Shown here: positions 45,048-54,476 of the stretch, one piece after another
Layout of the letters: each line of letters begins with the position of its first letter
Numbering within the stretch: the first letter of the stretch is position 1
NCBI RefSeq assembly: GCF_030162935.1
Contig: NZ_JASAUZ010000034.1
Location: forward strand, 243,519 to 307,518
Length of the DNA: 64,000 nucleotides
Reading direction: 5' to 3'
Source: Comamonas halotolerans
GTDB taxonomy: Bacteria > Pseudomonadota > Gammaproteobacteria > Burkholderiales > Burkholderiaceae_C
Notes under the pieces: model-generated
Seen by the model: only the letters and a program-made list of their open reading frames with translations
Database searches by the model: none
What the model was told of the DNA's origin: nothing
Program-made: the position numbers and the translations under genes

Positions 45048-45524
45048 TCAGCAGGTCAAGGCGCCAGGGTGAGAGGCTTGATGGGCTGGAGCTGGCACCG
45101 CAGCGTATCCAGCGGGTTGTGTAGACAGGCTGGAAACAGCAGCAGGGCCCAGCGCCAGTTGCAGCCGGGCTTTGGCAATGCCCAGCAGATGCTGCGTCAA
45201 TGGAAAAGTGGCTTGCGGGCAGGAATGCTTTTGTTGTTCGAACAACTCTTGCAAGCGCAGGCACACTTGCTGCGCCTCATGAATCTCGGCTTGGCTCATC
45301 AAAGTCACTCTCATGCCCCGCCGTGGCAATGCTGTGAGCAGGCCTTCATGGCACAGCAACTTCATGGCTTCGCGCACAGGGGTGCGGCTGATGCCGAACT
45401 CCTGCGCCAATTGACCTTCGTTGATATCGCAGCCCGGAGGCAGTTGATGACTCAGAATGCGCTCGCGCAGCTTGTCTGTTAGAGCGATGGACAGTGAATG
45501 GGGCTGTACTGGAAGAGCATGCAT
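45048..45524 (-). CDS. short GntR-family regulator inside the prp operon
   Basis: 158 aa from ATG 45524. The winged HTH is clear (LRERILSHQLPPGCDINEGQLAQEFGISRTPVREAMKLLCHEGLLTALPRRGMRVT). Only ~70 residues follow, far fewer than the ~150 of an FCD effector domain, and they end in an Ala/Pro/His-rich tail. It may be a naturally short form or a deletion product. It lies between prpC and acnD on the same strand, so it is co-expressed with the pathway it may control. Confidence 0.8.
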   Translation of the reverse strand: MHALPVQPHSLSIALTDKLRERILSHQLPPGCDINEGQLAQEFGISRTPVREAMKLLCHEGLLTALPRRGMRVTLMSQAEIHEAQQVCLRLQELFEQQKHSCPQATFPLTQHLLGIAKARLQLALGPAAVSSLSTQPAGYAAVPAPAHQASHPGALTC

Positions 45525-45553
45525 GACTGTGCTTTGACAATGGACCACCGCTG

Positions 45554-46714
45554 TTATTGACGATCTTGGATCGGGGTGAAGGCCAAGTCATCTGGGCCGA
45601 TGTAGTTGGCGCTGGGGCGGATGATCTTGTTGTCTTGGCGTTGCTCAATAATGTGAGCCGACCAGCCACTGGTGCGCGCAATCACGAACAGAGGCGTGAA
45701 CATGGCGGTGGGCACACCCATCATGTGGTAGCTGACTGCGCTGAACCAGTCGAGGTTGGGAAACATTTTTTTGACTTCCCACATGACGGTTTCCAGACGC
45801 TCTGCGATGTCGTACATCTTGGTGCTGCCAGCTTCATTGGACAGCTTTTTGGCCACCCCTTTAATGACAACGTTGCGGGGGTCGCTGACGGTGTAGACCG
45901 GGTGGCCAAAGCCAATCACCACTTCTTTGGCTTCGACACGGCGGCGAATGTCGGCTTCTGCTTCGTCGGGGGTGTCGTAGCGTTTTTGAATCTCAAAAGC
46001 CACCTCGTTGGCTCCACCATGTTTGGGGCCACGCAATGCGCCGATAGCGCCAGTAATTGCAGAGTACATATCGCTGCCAGTACCTGCAATCACGCGAGAG
46101 GTGAAGGTGGATGCGTTGAACTCATGCTCTGCATATAAGTTCAGCGATGTATGCATGGCGCGAACCCAGCTGTGCGAAGGCTCCACTCCGTGCAACAGGT
46201 GCAGGAAGTGGCCACCAATGGAGTCGTCATCGGTCTCCACTTCAATGCGGCGGCCCGAGTTGCTGAAGTGATACCAGTAAAGCAGCATGCTGCCCAGGCT
46301 GGCCATAAGTCTGTCAGCTATGTCACGGGCACCTGGCAGGTTGTGATCGTCTTTTTCGGGGAGGGCGCAGCCTAAGGCAGATACGCCGGTGCGCATCACA
46401 TCCATGGGATGGCTGGCGGCTGGAAGTTGCTCCAGAGCCTGCTTCACACTGCCAGGCAGTCCACGAAGGGCTTTGAGCTTGGCTTTATAGGCTTTGAGTT
46501 CTGCCTTGGTGGGAAGCTTTCCATGCACCAGCAAATGTGCAACTTCTTCAAATTCGCAAACTTCGGCAATGTCCAGAATGTCATAGCCGCGATAGTGCAA
46601 GTCATTGCCGCTTTTGCCGACAGTACATAACGCGGTATTACCTGCTGTGACGCCGGATAGTGCGACGGACTTTTTGGGTTTGAACGCTGCGGGTGAATCT
46701 GCCAGATGACTCAT
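45554..46714 (-). CDS. prpC: 2-methylcitrate synthase
   Basis: 386 aa, citrate-synthase family. [28 protein letters not shown] is the PrpC N-terminal signature; catalytic-site segments include [14 protein letters not shown] and [14 protein letters not shown] (His residues) and a later [12 protein letters not shown] region. It condenses propionyl-CoA with oxaloacetate. It is the first gene of the prp operon, divergent from the ScfR-type regulator. Confidence 0.95.
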   Translation of the reverse strand: MSHLADSPAAFKPKKSVALSGVTAGNTALCTVGKSGNDLHYRGYDILDIAEVCEFEEVAHLLVHGKLPTKAELKAYKAKLKALRGLPGSVKQALEQLPAASHPMDVMRTGVSALGCALPEKDDHNLPGARDIADRLMASLGSMLLYWYHFSNSGRRIEVETDDDSIGGHFLHLLHGVEPSHSWVRAMHTSLNLYAEHEFNASTFTSRVIAGTGSDMYSAITGAIGALRGPKHGGANEVAFEIQKRYDTPDEAEADIRRRVEAKEVVIGFGHPVYTVSDPRNVVIKGVAKKLSNEAGSTKMYDIAERLETVMWEVKKMFPNLDWFSAVSYHMMGVPTAMFTPLFVIARTSGWSAHIIEQRQDNKIIRPSANYIGPDDLAFTPIQDRQ

Positions 46715-46774
46715 GGGTGTCTCCGTTGATGGCGATTGTTAGTGCTGCCGTTGTGGCCGTATGATTGGTCTTTG

Positions 46775-46865
46775 TTCGCAATTTACGCAAAACAAATTGG
46801 CTGGAACAGGACTGAATTTGCTAGACACTGCGAAGAAATAATCATTTTTTTGCGAATCTTGCGAA
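46775..46865. promoter_or_regulatory. TTGCGAA-type repeats in the prpC/regulator divergent promoter
   Basis: TTGCGAA occurs at 46850-46856 and again at 46859-46865 (9-bp period); its reverse complement TTCGCAA is at 46775-46781, and CTGCGAA is at 46828-46834. The region lies between the prpC start (46714) and the regulator start (46892). Actinobacterial PrpR/RamB regulators bind TTTGCAAA-type repeats, so this is a plausible operator set (inference). Confidence 0.55.
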
Positions 46866-46891
46866 TAACAAATATCAAGGAGACCCTGGAG

Positions 46892-48373
46892 ATGGCAAAA
46901 ATTTTTATGGGAGTGCGCCTGCGCAGCCTGAGAGAGGAGCGCGGTCTGACGCAGGCTGCATTGGCCAAGGCGCTGGATTTGTCTGGCAGCTACCTGAATC
47001 AAATCGAGCAGGACCAACGCCCTTTGACAGTGCCGGTGCTGCTCAAGATCAACAAAGTCCTGGGCGTAGACATTCAACTTTTTTCGGAAGACGAAGAAGC
47101 AAGGCTATTAACCCAGCTGCGTGACGCACTGACCGTGCTGCCGCCAGAGCTGGCGTCTGTACCTATGGCAGAACTACGCACGATGGCTGCGAAACTGCCG
47201 CACATGGCAAAGGCGATGCTGGCAATGCATCAGCGGCATCTGGCAGACAGAGAGCAAATCGAGTATTTTTCCGCTTCTCGCTTGGGAGATGAACGGGCTG
47301 CGCAGATGGGGGCGACAGACACAGGCAGCAGTGCTGTATTGCCACTCGCGCAGCCGATGCCCTATGAAGCGGTGCGTGACTTTTTCTTTACCAAGCGCAA
47401 CTACTTTGATGCCCTCGACCGCGCAGCGGAAACCTTGGCCCTGCAAGCACAGGAGCAAGGGGGGAACCTGCTGGAGTGGCTGAAGTACCGGCTGCAGGCC
47501 CGCTACGAGGTACTGGTGCTGCCGATGCCTGCAAACGCTGGAGAAGAGGGCAGGCAAAGTCATCGCTACTTTGATCCGCAAACACGTGTGCTCTATATCT
47601 CAGGGCATTTGCGTGCAACACAGCAAGCGTTTCAGATGGCGACACAGCTGGCTCTGCTGGAGTTTGCGCCTCAGATTGAGCAGGAGTTGCAGGACATTGC
47701 GTGGCAAAGCCCGGCAACCCAGCGGCTAGCGCGCATAGGTCTTGCAAACTATGTGGCTGGCGCATTCGTACTGCCCTATAGACAGTTTTTGCAATCTGCT
47801 GAAACGGCGCACTACGACCTGGATGTGCTTTCCAGAAAATTTGACGTGGGGGTTGAAACCGTATGCCACCGTCTCTCGACCTTGCAGCGTGCCGAGGCAC
47901 CAGGTATTCCGCTGTTCTTTGTGCGCGTGGATAGAGCAGGCAATATCAGCAAGAGACAGTCAGCCACCCATTTCCACTTTTCTAAAACAGGCGGAACATG
48001 CCCGCTGTGGGTGGTGTATGAAGCCTTTCAGCGCCCTGGAGAAGTGGTGCCACAACTGGCCACCATGCCTGATGGCCGAATGTATTTTTGGATAGCTCGC
48101 TCTGTGACACACCCTGGAAAATACTGGGGTGCACCGCGTAAAACTTTTTCAATCGGTTTGGGCTGCGACGTGCGCCATGCTGCCCAAATGATCTACGCCA
48201 AAGGTTTGAATCTCGGCAATACCGAGGCGGCGACTCCTATCGGGATGGGCTGCAAAGTCTGTGAGAGAGCTGCTTGTCCGCAGCGGGCATTTCCATTCAT
48301 CAGCAAACCCTTGCAAGTCAGCGAGAACGAAAGCAGTTTTATCCCTTATGTGTCAATTGATGAGCATGCCTGA
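46892..48373 (+). CDS. short-chain fatty-acyl (ScfR/PrpR-type) XRE regulator of the methylcitrate operon
   Basis: 493 aa from ATG 46892 behind AAGGAG; the frame is open back to 46736, without support. An N-terminal Cro/C1 HTH (GVRLRSLREERGLTQAALAKALDLSGSYLNQIEQDQRPL, residues ~6-60) is followed by an IrrE-like middle region and a C-terminal DUF2083 domain with the GCKVCERAACPQRAFP cysteine motif. The mycobacterial homologue PrpR holds a 4Fe-4S cluster in this region and responds to short-chain acyl-CoA. Divergent from prpC, it is the probable pathway regulator. Confidence 0.9.
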   Translation: MAKIFMGVRLRSLREERGLTQAALAKALDLSGSYLNQIEQDQRPLTVPVLLKINKVLGVDIQLFSEDEEARLLTQLRDALTVLPPELASVPMAELRTMAAKLPHMAKAMLAMHQRHLADREQIEYFSASRLGDERAAQMGATDTGSSAVLPLAQPMPYEAVRDFFFTKRNYFDALDRAAETLALQAQEQGGNLLEWLKYRLQARYEVLVLPMPANAGEEGRQSHRYFDPQTRVLYISGHLRATQQAFQMATQLALLEFAPQIEQELQDIAWQSPATQRLARIGLANYVAGAFVLPYRQFLQSAETAHYDLDVLSRKFDVGVETVCHRLSTLQRAEAPGIPLFFVRVDRAGNISKRQSATHFHFSKTGGTCPLWVVYEAFQRPGEVVPQLATMPDGRMYFWIARSVTHPGKYWGAPRKTFSIGLGCDVRHAAQMIYAKGLNLGNTEAATPIGMGCKVCERAACPQRAFPFISKPLQVSENESSFIPYVSIDEHA

Positions 48374-48483
48374 TACAGATCTGCGGAGGTGCGGGTTTTG
48401 ATTTCACTTGGACATCATTGCGCGAATTACGGTGGGTATAGCGCGCGATCAGGCTGGCGCCAGTTATTCACCCCATGCAGGCT

Positions 48484-48822
48484 TCATGTCTTCACCTCAA
48501 GCACTTGCTCAAAGCCTCAGAAGATCATGCGTTTGCCGTCGAAGAGCATGGGCGGTGTACCGGCAGAGGATGAGGCCATTCGAGGAGCCGCCATCATCTT
48601 CTTCATGGCAGCATCGCGCAAGTGGCTTTGTCCGGCCATTCGATCCACGCAAAAGCTACCGTTTCTTCGCCCGTAGCTTGAACTGAGCGGCGAAAGTCAG
48701 TGATTTTTCCAGCGGGGTGCATCATCTCCTTAACCCTCGATGACACGGATTGCACCCAGCTCGATGAACTTTTCCTTGCTTGCAGTGGGAACGGCGATCA
48801 CGAAACCATTGATGTGTGACAT
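48484..48822 (-). pseudogene. decayed DUF1428 (YbaA-like) gene
   Basis: Reading from ATG 48822, the product begins [19 protein letters not shown], the DUF1428 start, then jumps to GAIRVIEG (an internal deletion of ~20 codons) and stops at TAA. Other frames continue the family: [24 protein letters not shown], then [12 protein letters not shown] and FDGKRMIF followed by a TGA and GFEQVLEV. At least one internal deletion, one frameshift and two nonsense codons make this a pseudogene. DUF1428 proteins are small cytoplasmic dimers of unknown function. Confidence 0.85.
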
Positions 48823-49176
48823 GTTTCACTCCAGCCAAGTTGACCTGGCTGCATTGGCAAGAGAGCCGGCACAGAATGCCAGCTCGGTCAGCTCATGCAT
48901 TGCTGACAGCGTAGATCCTTTGATCATCCAGGTTACGCTCAAGCACACATGCAAGCATGGACTTCCTAGGTGGTTGCACTGGCCAAAGGGAGTAGCTTGA
49001 GTCTCCAAAGCATGTTTGCTCACGAAAAAATGCCGATGTTAGTCAGGAGCAGCTTCTTGCCGAACTCAGCAGTACAGTCTTGGCGGACTGTTCATCCAGA
49101 ACTGTTATAGGGGTGAGGTCCTGCCGGATTTACAGTCCGGCAGAACCAGCGTTTAGCAATGGATTCTGTGGCTCGT
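48823..49176. other. non-coding stretch between the DUF1428 pseudogene and metE
   Basis: About 350 bp with no intact gene. A minus-strand frame at 48826-49023 has no recognisable family or ribosome-binding site and may be further decayed sequence. It contains the hairpin at 49121-49143. Confidence 0.35.
49121..49143 (-). other. perfect stem-loop resembling a tRNA-Tyr anticodon arm
   Basis: CTGCCGGA/TCCGGCAG pair perfectly around a 7-nt loop that reads CTGTAAA on the minus strand, as in the GTA anticodon loop of tRNA-Tyr, and GCTAAACGC precedes it at about the D-loop position. Acceptor and T arms cannot be recognised. It lies 34 nt after the metE stop and could also be a U-less terminator hairpin. 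Confidence 0.35.
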
Positions 49177-51504
49177 CTAAGCAACTTCTGCGCTAGCTTC
49201 GGCCTGCACCTGTACCTGTCGGCGCAACGTTTTGGCGGCAGCGACCATGTGTTTCAGGGCAGGAATTACCTCGGGCCATTGGCGGGTTTTCAGGCCGCAA
49301 TCTGGATTGACCCACAGGCGCTGCGCGGGAATGCGGTCGGCAGCCTTTTGCATCAAGTTGATGATGTGGGCCTGCGTTGGAATATTGGGTGAGTGTATGT
49401 CGTAAACACCGGGGCCAATTTGGTTGGGGTAGTGGAAGTTTTCGAAAGCGTCCAGCAACTCCATGTCAGAGCGTGAAGTTTCAATGGTGATGACGTCGGC
49501 ATCCATATCGGCAATGGAGGCGATGATGTCGTTGAACTCCGAATAGCACATGTGCGTGTGAATCTGGGTTTCATCGGCCACTCCGTTCGCCGTGATGCGG
49601 AAGGATTCCACGGCCCAGTGCAGATATTCTTGCCATTGAGATTTGCGCAGTGGCAGGCCTTCACGTAGCGCAGCTTCGTCGATCTGAATGATGTGCACGC
49701 CTGCGGCTTCCAGGTCCAGCACTTCCTGGCGAATGGCCAGGGCCAGTTGGTAGCACGATGTGGAACGTGGTTGATCGTCACGCACAAAGGACCAGTTCAA
49801 AATGGTGACAGGGCCGGTCAACATGCCTTTCATGGGGCGGCTTGTCAGCGATTGAGCGTATTTGATCCATTCCACCGTCATTGCCTTGGGGCGGCTGATG
49901 TCACCAAACAAGATTGGTGGCTTTACACAGCGAGACCCGTAGGACTGCACCCAGCCAGACTGGCTGAAGGCATAGCCGTTCAACTGCTCACCAAAATATT
50001 CGACCATGTCGTTGCGTTCGGCTTCTCCATGCACAAGCACATCCAGGCCCAGTGCCTCCTGATCATGCACACAGCGCTCAATTTCTGCTCGCATTGCAGC
50101 TTGGTAGCCCGCTTGGTCTAAGCGACCCGCTTTGAATGCGCTGCGTGCATGGCGGATTTCTGCAGTTTGCGGGAAAGAGCCGATGGTGGTGGTGGGGAAG
50201 AGCGGCAATTTCAGCAATGCAGCCTGCTTGGGTGCACGTTCTGAATACGCGTGCTTGCGCTGTCCCAAGGCAGGGGTAATTTGTGCCACTGCAGCTTGTA
50301 CAGCGGGATTGATCACTCGTGGTGATGTGCGGCGTGCCTGCAGGGCAGCTGCGTTGGCAGCCAGATCCTGCTTCACTGCTTTGCGGCCTTGCTGCAACGC
50401 CTTGCCCAGCACGCGCAGTTCTTCAAGTTTTTGCAGCGCAAAAGCCAGCCAGGATTTCACTTCCGTATCCAGCTTTTGTTCGCTGTTCAAATCCACGGGC
50501 ACATGCAATAGCGAGCAAGAAGGTGCAACCCAAAGGCGATCGCCCAAGCGCTCGGCCAAGGGCTCCAGCCAGTCCAGCACATTGTTCAGGTCTGTTTTCC
50601 AGATGTTGCGTCCGCTGATAACACCTATCGACAGAACCTTGTTGCCAGGAAGCAGGCCAATGAGTTGTTGCACATCCTCGCGGCTACCGTTGATTGCATC
50701 CACGTGCAAGCCGGCCACGGGCAGGTTGGCAGCCAGATGCTTGTTGTCCAGGAGCGCGCCAAAGTAGGTTGCCACCAGCAGTTTGACGCGGCAGGCTTTG
50801 AGCTGGTGGTAGGCCACGTTGTAGGCATGCTGCCAGTCTGCATCCAGCTCAGTGACCAGCAGTGGTTCATCAATCTGCACCCATTCCACGCCCTGCCCAG
50901 CCAGGCTTTCCAGCAGTTCGGCATATACCTGCAGCAGACGGGGCAGCAGCTCCAGCTTGTTGCTGCCATCCTTTGCTTTGCCAATGGCCAAGTAGGTAAT
51001 AGGGCCCACGATCACGGGTTTGGCCTTGACGTTCTGCGCTTTGGCTTCGTCCAGTTGCCCCAGTAGTCGGGTGGCGTCAAGCTTGAACTGTGTTTGCGCC
51101 TTGAACTCCGGCACGATGTAGTGGTAGTTGGTGTCAAACCATTTGGTCATCTCGCCTGCAGCAACGCCACCACCGCAGCAAGCTGCATGCTCGGCGTTTT
51201 GTGCGGAGCGCCCACGGGCAACGCGAAAGTAATTGTCCAGGGCATCCCCATGCAAGTCCTGGACACGATCAGGCAGATTGCCCAGGGTAAAGCTCATGTC
51301 CAGCACTTGGTCGTAGAAAGCAAAGTCGCCGACGGGCACCAAGTCAAGGGCTGCTTGTTGTTTCCAATGGCGTGCGCGTAGCTCGCTGCCCAAGGCTTTC
51401 AGCCTGTCGCGGGAGCTTTCGCCCTTCCAATACGCTTCGAGTGCGAATTTAAGCTCTCTTTGAGCCCCAATACGTGGAAAACCCAGGTTGTGAATCGTCG
51501 CCAT
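49177..51504 (-). CDS. metE: cobalamin-independent methionine synthase
   Basis: 775 aa, full length. MetE transfers the methyl group of 5-methyltetrahydropteroyl-tri-glutamate to homocysteine. The N-terminal [23 protein letters not shown] signature and the C-terminal zinc-site segments THMCYSEF (His-x-Cys) and [11 protein letters not shown] (Cys) are intact, as is [12 protein letters not shown] at the inter-domain junction. It is divergent from a MetR-like LysR gene. No SAM or cobalamin riboswitch is seen in the short leader. Confidence 0.96.
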   Translation of the reverse strand: MATIHNLGFPRIGAQRELKFALEAYWKGESSRDRLKALGSELRARHWKQQAALDLVPVGDFAFYDQVLDMSFTLGNLPDRVQDLHGDALDNYFRVARGRSAQNAEHAACCGGGVAAGEMTKWFDTNYHYIVPEFKAQTQFKLDATRLLGQLDEAKAQNVKAKPVIVGPITYLAIGKAKDGSNKLELLPRLLQVYAELLESLAGQGVEWVQIDEPLLVTELDADWQHAYNVAYHQLKACRVKLLVATYFGALLDNKHLAANLPVAGLHVDAINGSREDVQQLIGLLPGNKVLSIGVISGRNIWKTDLNNVLDWLEPLAERLGDRLWVAPSCSLLHVPVDLNSEQKLDTEVKSWLAFALQKLEELRVLGKALQQGRKAVKQDLAANAAALQARRTSPRVINPAVQAAVAQITPALGQRKHAYSERAPKQAALLKLPLFPTTTIGSFPQTAEIRHARSAFKAGRLDQAGYQAAMRAEIERCVHDQEALGLDVLVHGEAERNDMVEYFGEQLNGYAFSQSGWVQSYGSRCVKPPILFGDISRPKAMTVEWIKYAQSLTSRPMKGMLTGPVTILNWSFVRDDQPRSTSCYQLALAIRQEVLDLEAAGVHIIQIDEAALREGLPLRKSQWQEYLHWAVESFRITANGVADETQIHTHMCYSEFNDIIASIADMDADVITIETSRSDMELLDAFENFHYPNQIGPGVYDIHSPNIPTQAHIINLMQKAADRIPAQRLWVNPDCGLKTRQWPEVIPALKHMVAAAKTLRRQVQVQAEASAEVA

Positions 51505-51609
51505 GCTCTTCTTTCTGCTTTGTTGGTTGGAATGGCGCGAATCGTATTTTTATGAACTCATGAAGTAAAATGGTCTTATCTCACATATAAATGAATTTTA
51601 AACATAGGT

Positions 51610-52500
51610 ATGCTCGATCGCATCCATCTGTCCATCATCCAGGAAGTCGAAAAGCAAGGAACGCTGACGGCAGCGGCGGACAAGTTGTGCCTGACGCAAT
51701 CTGCACTCAGTCACAGTATTAAAAAGTTGGAGCAACAGCTCGGAACTGCAGTTTGGGAGCGGGATGGGCGCAATGTTCGTCTCACGCAAGGCGGCAGCTA
51801 TTTGCTCAAGGTCGCCAACCGCGTGTTGCCGCAACTGGAGTTGGCTGAGCAAAGACTCAGGCAGTACGCACAGGGTGAGCGGGGGGCGCTGCGCATAGGT
51901 ATGGAATGCCACCCTTGCTACCAATGGTTGCTGAAGGTGGTGAAGCCTTATCTGAAGGCCTGGCCTGATGTGGATGTGGATGTGCGGCAAAAATTCCAGT
52001 TTGGTGGAATCCGTGCTTTGCAAGATTACGAGATTGATCTCTTGGTGACACCTGATCCGGTCTATGTGGCTGGATTGCAATTTGAGCCAGTGTTTGACTA
52101 CGAACAGGTACTGGTTGTCGCAGCAGATCACCCCTTGACTCACGTGAAGTACGTGCAGCCCGAGCAGCTCAGCTCGGAAGTCTTGATAACGTATCCCGTG
52201 CCGATTGAGCGGTTGGATATCTATAGCCAATTCCTGCTTCCCGCGGGGCTGATGCCCAAGAGACACAAGACCATAGAGACCACTGACATCATGCTGCAAA
52301 TGGTGGCAAGTGGTCGTGGAGTGGCTGCCTTGCCCCGCTGGCTGGTCAATGAATATCAGGAGCAACTTGGTGTAGTTGCGGTTCAAATTGGTGCTCAAGG
52401 CATTGCCAAGAGTATTTACTTGGGCAGCCGTGTGGTGGATAGTGATATTGCATATCTTCAGGCATTCATCCACGAAGCAAAAAGCAAGGTAGCTCGATGA
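51610..52500 (+). CDS. metR: LysR-family regulator, probable MetR
   Basis: 296 aa. MLDRIHLSIIQEVEKQGTLTAAADKLCLTQSALSHSIKKLE is the MetR-type HTH start, and the effector domain with RIGMECHPCYQWLLKVV matches MetR, whose co-inducer is homocysteine. The divergent position next to metE (105-bp gap) supports the call. A/T-rich TGAA half-sites are present in the gap (around 51553 and 51590), but no complete TGAA-N5-TTCA site was found. Confidence 0.9.
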   Translation: MLDRIHLSIIQEVEKQGTLTAAADKLCLTQSALSHSIKKLEQQLGTAVWERDGRNVRLTQGGSYLLKVANRVLPQLELAEQRLRQYAQGERGALRIGMECHPCYQWLLKVVKPYLKAWPDVDVDVRQKFQFGGIRALQDYEIDLLVTPDPVYVAGLQFEPVFDYEQVLVVAADHPLTHVKYVQPEQLSSEVLITYPVPIERLDIYSQFLLPAGLMPKRHKTIETTDIMLQMVASGRGVAALPRWLVNEYQEQLGVVAVQIGAQGIAKSIYLGSRVVDSDIAYLQAFIHEAKSKVAR

Positions 52501-52592
52501 GCTTGTGCGAGGTCAGAACGAAATGCGTCTTCCCGAAAGCTATGGCTATCTAGGCCCACTACTGCTGGATTCGTTGGCGAAGTACGGCAGCC

Positions 52593-52615
52593 AGCGCTTG
52601 GCCGACTCAAGCGCT
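52593..52615 (-). terminator. stem-loop just after phnE
   Basis: Perfect 8-bp arms AGCGCTTG/CAAGCGCT with a 7-nt loop lie directly after the phnE stop on the minus strand. No U-tract follows, so it may stabilise the transcript end rather than act as an intrinsic terminator. Confidence 0.4.
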
Positions 52616-52617
52616 CA

Positions 52618-53427
52618 TTAGAGAAACAGCTTGCGTATGCGGGCTGACAGCATATCAATGCCACTGACCGTAACGACGATGATGAGCATGACAGCTGCAG
52701 TTTCTTGATATTGGAAGCTGCGAATGATCTCCCAAAGCACCACGCCGATACCACCAGCTCCGACCATGCCAACCACCGACGCCGAGCGAACGTTGGCTTC
52801 GAAACGATACAGCGTGTACGACATCCAGAAGGGCATGACCTGGGGGATGACGCCATACACAATTTCATGAAGCGCGGAGGCTCCTGTAGAGCGAACGCCT
52901 TCCACGGGGTGCGGGTCAATGGATTCCACAGCCTCCGAAAACAGTTTGGCCAGTGTGCCGGTGGTATGGACCCATAACGCAAGTACGCCAGCAAAAGGCC
53001 CCAGGCCGACAGCCACCACGAACAGCATGGCAAAGACCATCTCGTTGATGGCACGGAACGCATCAAGTACTCTGCGTACAGGTTGATGGACCCATGCAGG
53101 GACGATGTTGGATGAGGCCAGCAGACCCAGCGGAATGGCAGAGAGCACGGCCAAGGCTGTGCCCCAGATGGCAATCTGCAGCGTGATCCACATCTCGGAC
53201 ACGTACATCCGCCAGTGGTTGAAGTTGGGCGGAAAGAACTCACCCAGAAAGTTCGTCATGTTGTTGGAGTCCCGCAGCAACTCCATGGGGCGCATGTCGG
53301 CACCGTTCCATGAAATGGCCAGCAAAACGCATATGGCGCCCCATCCGAGGTACCAGGCAAGGCTTTTCTTGGGTGTGGCTTCTTGGGCCAGCATCTTCAA
53401 CTGCGTTGAATTCAAAGTCGATGTCAT
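52618..53427 (-). CDS. phnE: phosphonate ABC transporter permease PhnE
   Basis: 269 aa with about six transmembrane segments. It shows the EAA-type loop in [49 protein letters not shown], typical of PhnE. It forms the inner-membrane channel for phosphonates with PhnC and PhnD. An intrinsic-terminator-like hairpin separates it from phnD, so it may be expressed less than the receptor. Confidence 0.93.
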   Translation of the reverse strand: MTSTLNSTQLKMLAQEATPKKSLAWYLGWGAICVLLAISWNGADMRPMELLRDSNNMTNFLGEFFPPNFNHWRMYVSEMWITLQIAIWGTALAVLSAIPLGLLASSNIVPAWVHQPVRRVLDAFRAINEMVFAMLFVVAVGLGPFAGVLALWVHTTGTLAKLFSEAVESIDPHPVEGVRSTGASALHEIVYGVIPQVMPFWMSYTLYRFEANVRSASVVGMVGAGGIGVVLWEIIRSFQYQETAAVMLIIVVTVSGIDMLSARIRKLFL

Positions 53428-53443
53428 CGGGTCGGTCCGGATG

Positions 53444-53473
53444 TAAAAACGCCCATCCGCAAAGATGGGCTTT
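53444..53473 (-). terminator. intrinsic-terminator-like hairpin between phnD and phnE
   Basis: Read on the minus strand, GCCCATC-TTTGCG-GATGGGC is followed by GTTTTTA. It lies between the phnD stop (53491) and the phnE start (53427). As both genes belong to one transporter, partial termination would give more binding protein than permease (inference). Confidence 0.7.
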
Positions 53474-53490
53474 GTGGTCGAGACAGGGGC

Positions 53491-54435
53491 TTATTGCAGC
53501 GCGGAAAGTTGCTTGTCGATGTCGGCGAGTTTGGTGCTCTTTTCTGCGACATCCAGTGTGGTGTCAGCCTCAATGGTGTTGCGCTTGGCGAACAGGTCCA
53601 GTTGGCGGATAGGGACGAGGTGGCTGTTGTCCGCGGCCTTGAAGCCCGACAGCTTGCTGATCTTGTAGACCACTTCCTTTTCCTTGGGGTCTGTCTTGGC
53701 GTAGTTGTAGAAGAAGTTGCGAATCTTTTCCTTGGTTGCCTCGGGCACTTGCTTGTTCATGACCAGAGGATCCAGCGGGATCAAAGGTGAAGTCCAGATG
53801 ACGCGGATTTCCTTGAATTTCTCTGGCTGTCGGTTGGACACGCGGTCAAGGGTTTCACTGTTGGCAGTGGCGACATCCACCTGCTTGTTCGCCACGGAAA
53901 GCGCATTCGCTTCGTGGTTGGCATTGCGCACTACCTTGAACTGGGACTTCGGGTCAAATTTGTTCTTTGCAAACACGTAGTAGGCGGGCACCAGAAAACC
54001 TGAAGTCGAGTTCGGATCGCCGTTACCAAAACTTAAGGACTTGGCATTCTGGAGGACGTCACTCACGGAGTTCAGCGGGCTGTCTTTGTTCACGATCAGG
54101 TGTGAGTAGTAGCCCTGGGTGCCGTCAGCATTGACCATCTGTGCAAACACTTCGCCATTGGCGCGGTCTACGGCTTCAATGGCGGATTTGTTGCCCAGCC
54201 AGGCCACTTGCACTTTGTTAAAACGCATGCCTTCGATGATGCCTGCGTAGTCGGACGCGAAAAAGGCTTTGACCTTCAAGCCTGTCTGCTTGGTGAACGC
54301 ATCCAGCAGCGGTTGCCAATCTTCTTTGAGGTTCTGCGAAGCTTCAGTGGAAATGAGTCCGAAGTTGATTTCCTCTGCCCAGCTGGCGTTGACCGCCAAA
54401 CCGAGAGCTGCGATGACGAGGGTCTTCTTGATCAT
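53491..54435 (-). CDS. phnD: phosphonate ABC transporter periplasmic-binding protein PhnD
   Basis: 314 aa with a signal peptide ending at SWAEE (~residue 21). INFGLISTEASQNLKEDWQPLLDAF and SDYAGIIEGMRFNKVQVAWLGNKSA are PhnD signatures, and GDPNSTSGFLVPAYYVF contains the phosphonate-binding Ser/Thr cluster. PhnD is the high-affinity receptor for 2-aminoethylphosphonate and related compounds. It lies 41 nt downstream of phnC. Confidence 0.94.
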   Translation of the reverse strand: MIKKTLVIAALGLAVNASWAEEINFGLISTEASQNLKEDWQPLLDAFTKQTGLKVKAFFASDYAGIIEGMRFNKVQVAWLGNKSAIEAVDRANGEVFAQMVNADGTQGYYSHLIVNKDSPLNSVSDVLQNAKSLSFGNGDPNSTSGFLVPAYYVFAKNKFDPKSQFKVVRNANHEANALSVANKQVDVATANSETLDRVSNRQPEKFKEIRVIWTSPLIPLDPLVMNKQVPEATKEKIRNFFYNYAKTDPKEKEVVYKISKLSGFKAADNSHLVPIRQLDLFAKRNTIEADTTLDVAEKSTKLADIDKQLSALQ

Positions 54436-54476
54436 GGCTTTTCCTGAATAAATGAAGGGAAAGAGTTTGGGGAAAA

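Noticed and set aside
51505..51609. A MetR binding site or a SAM/cobalamin riboswitch upstream of metE.
   Set aside because: Only isolated TGAA half-sites occur and the leader is too short and unstructured for a riboswitch.
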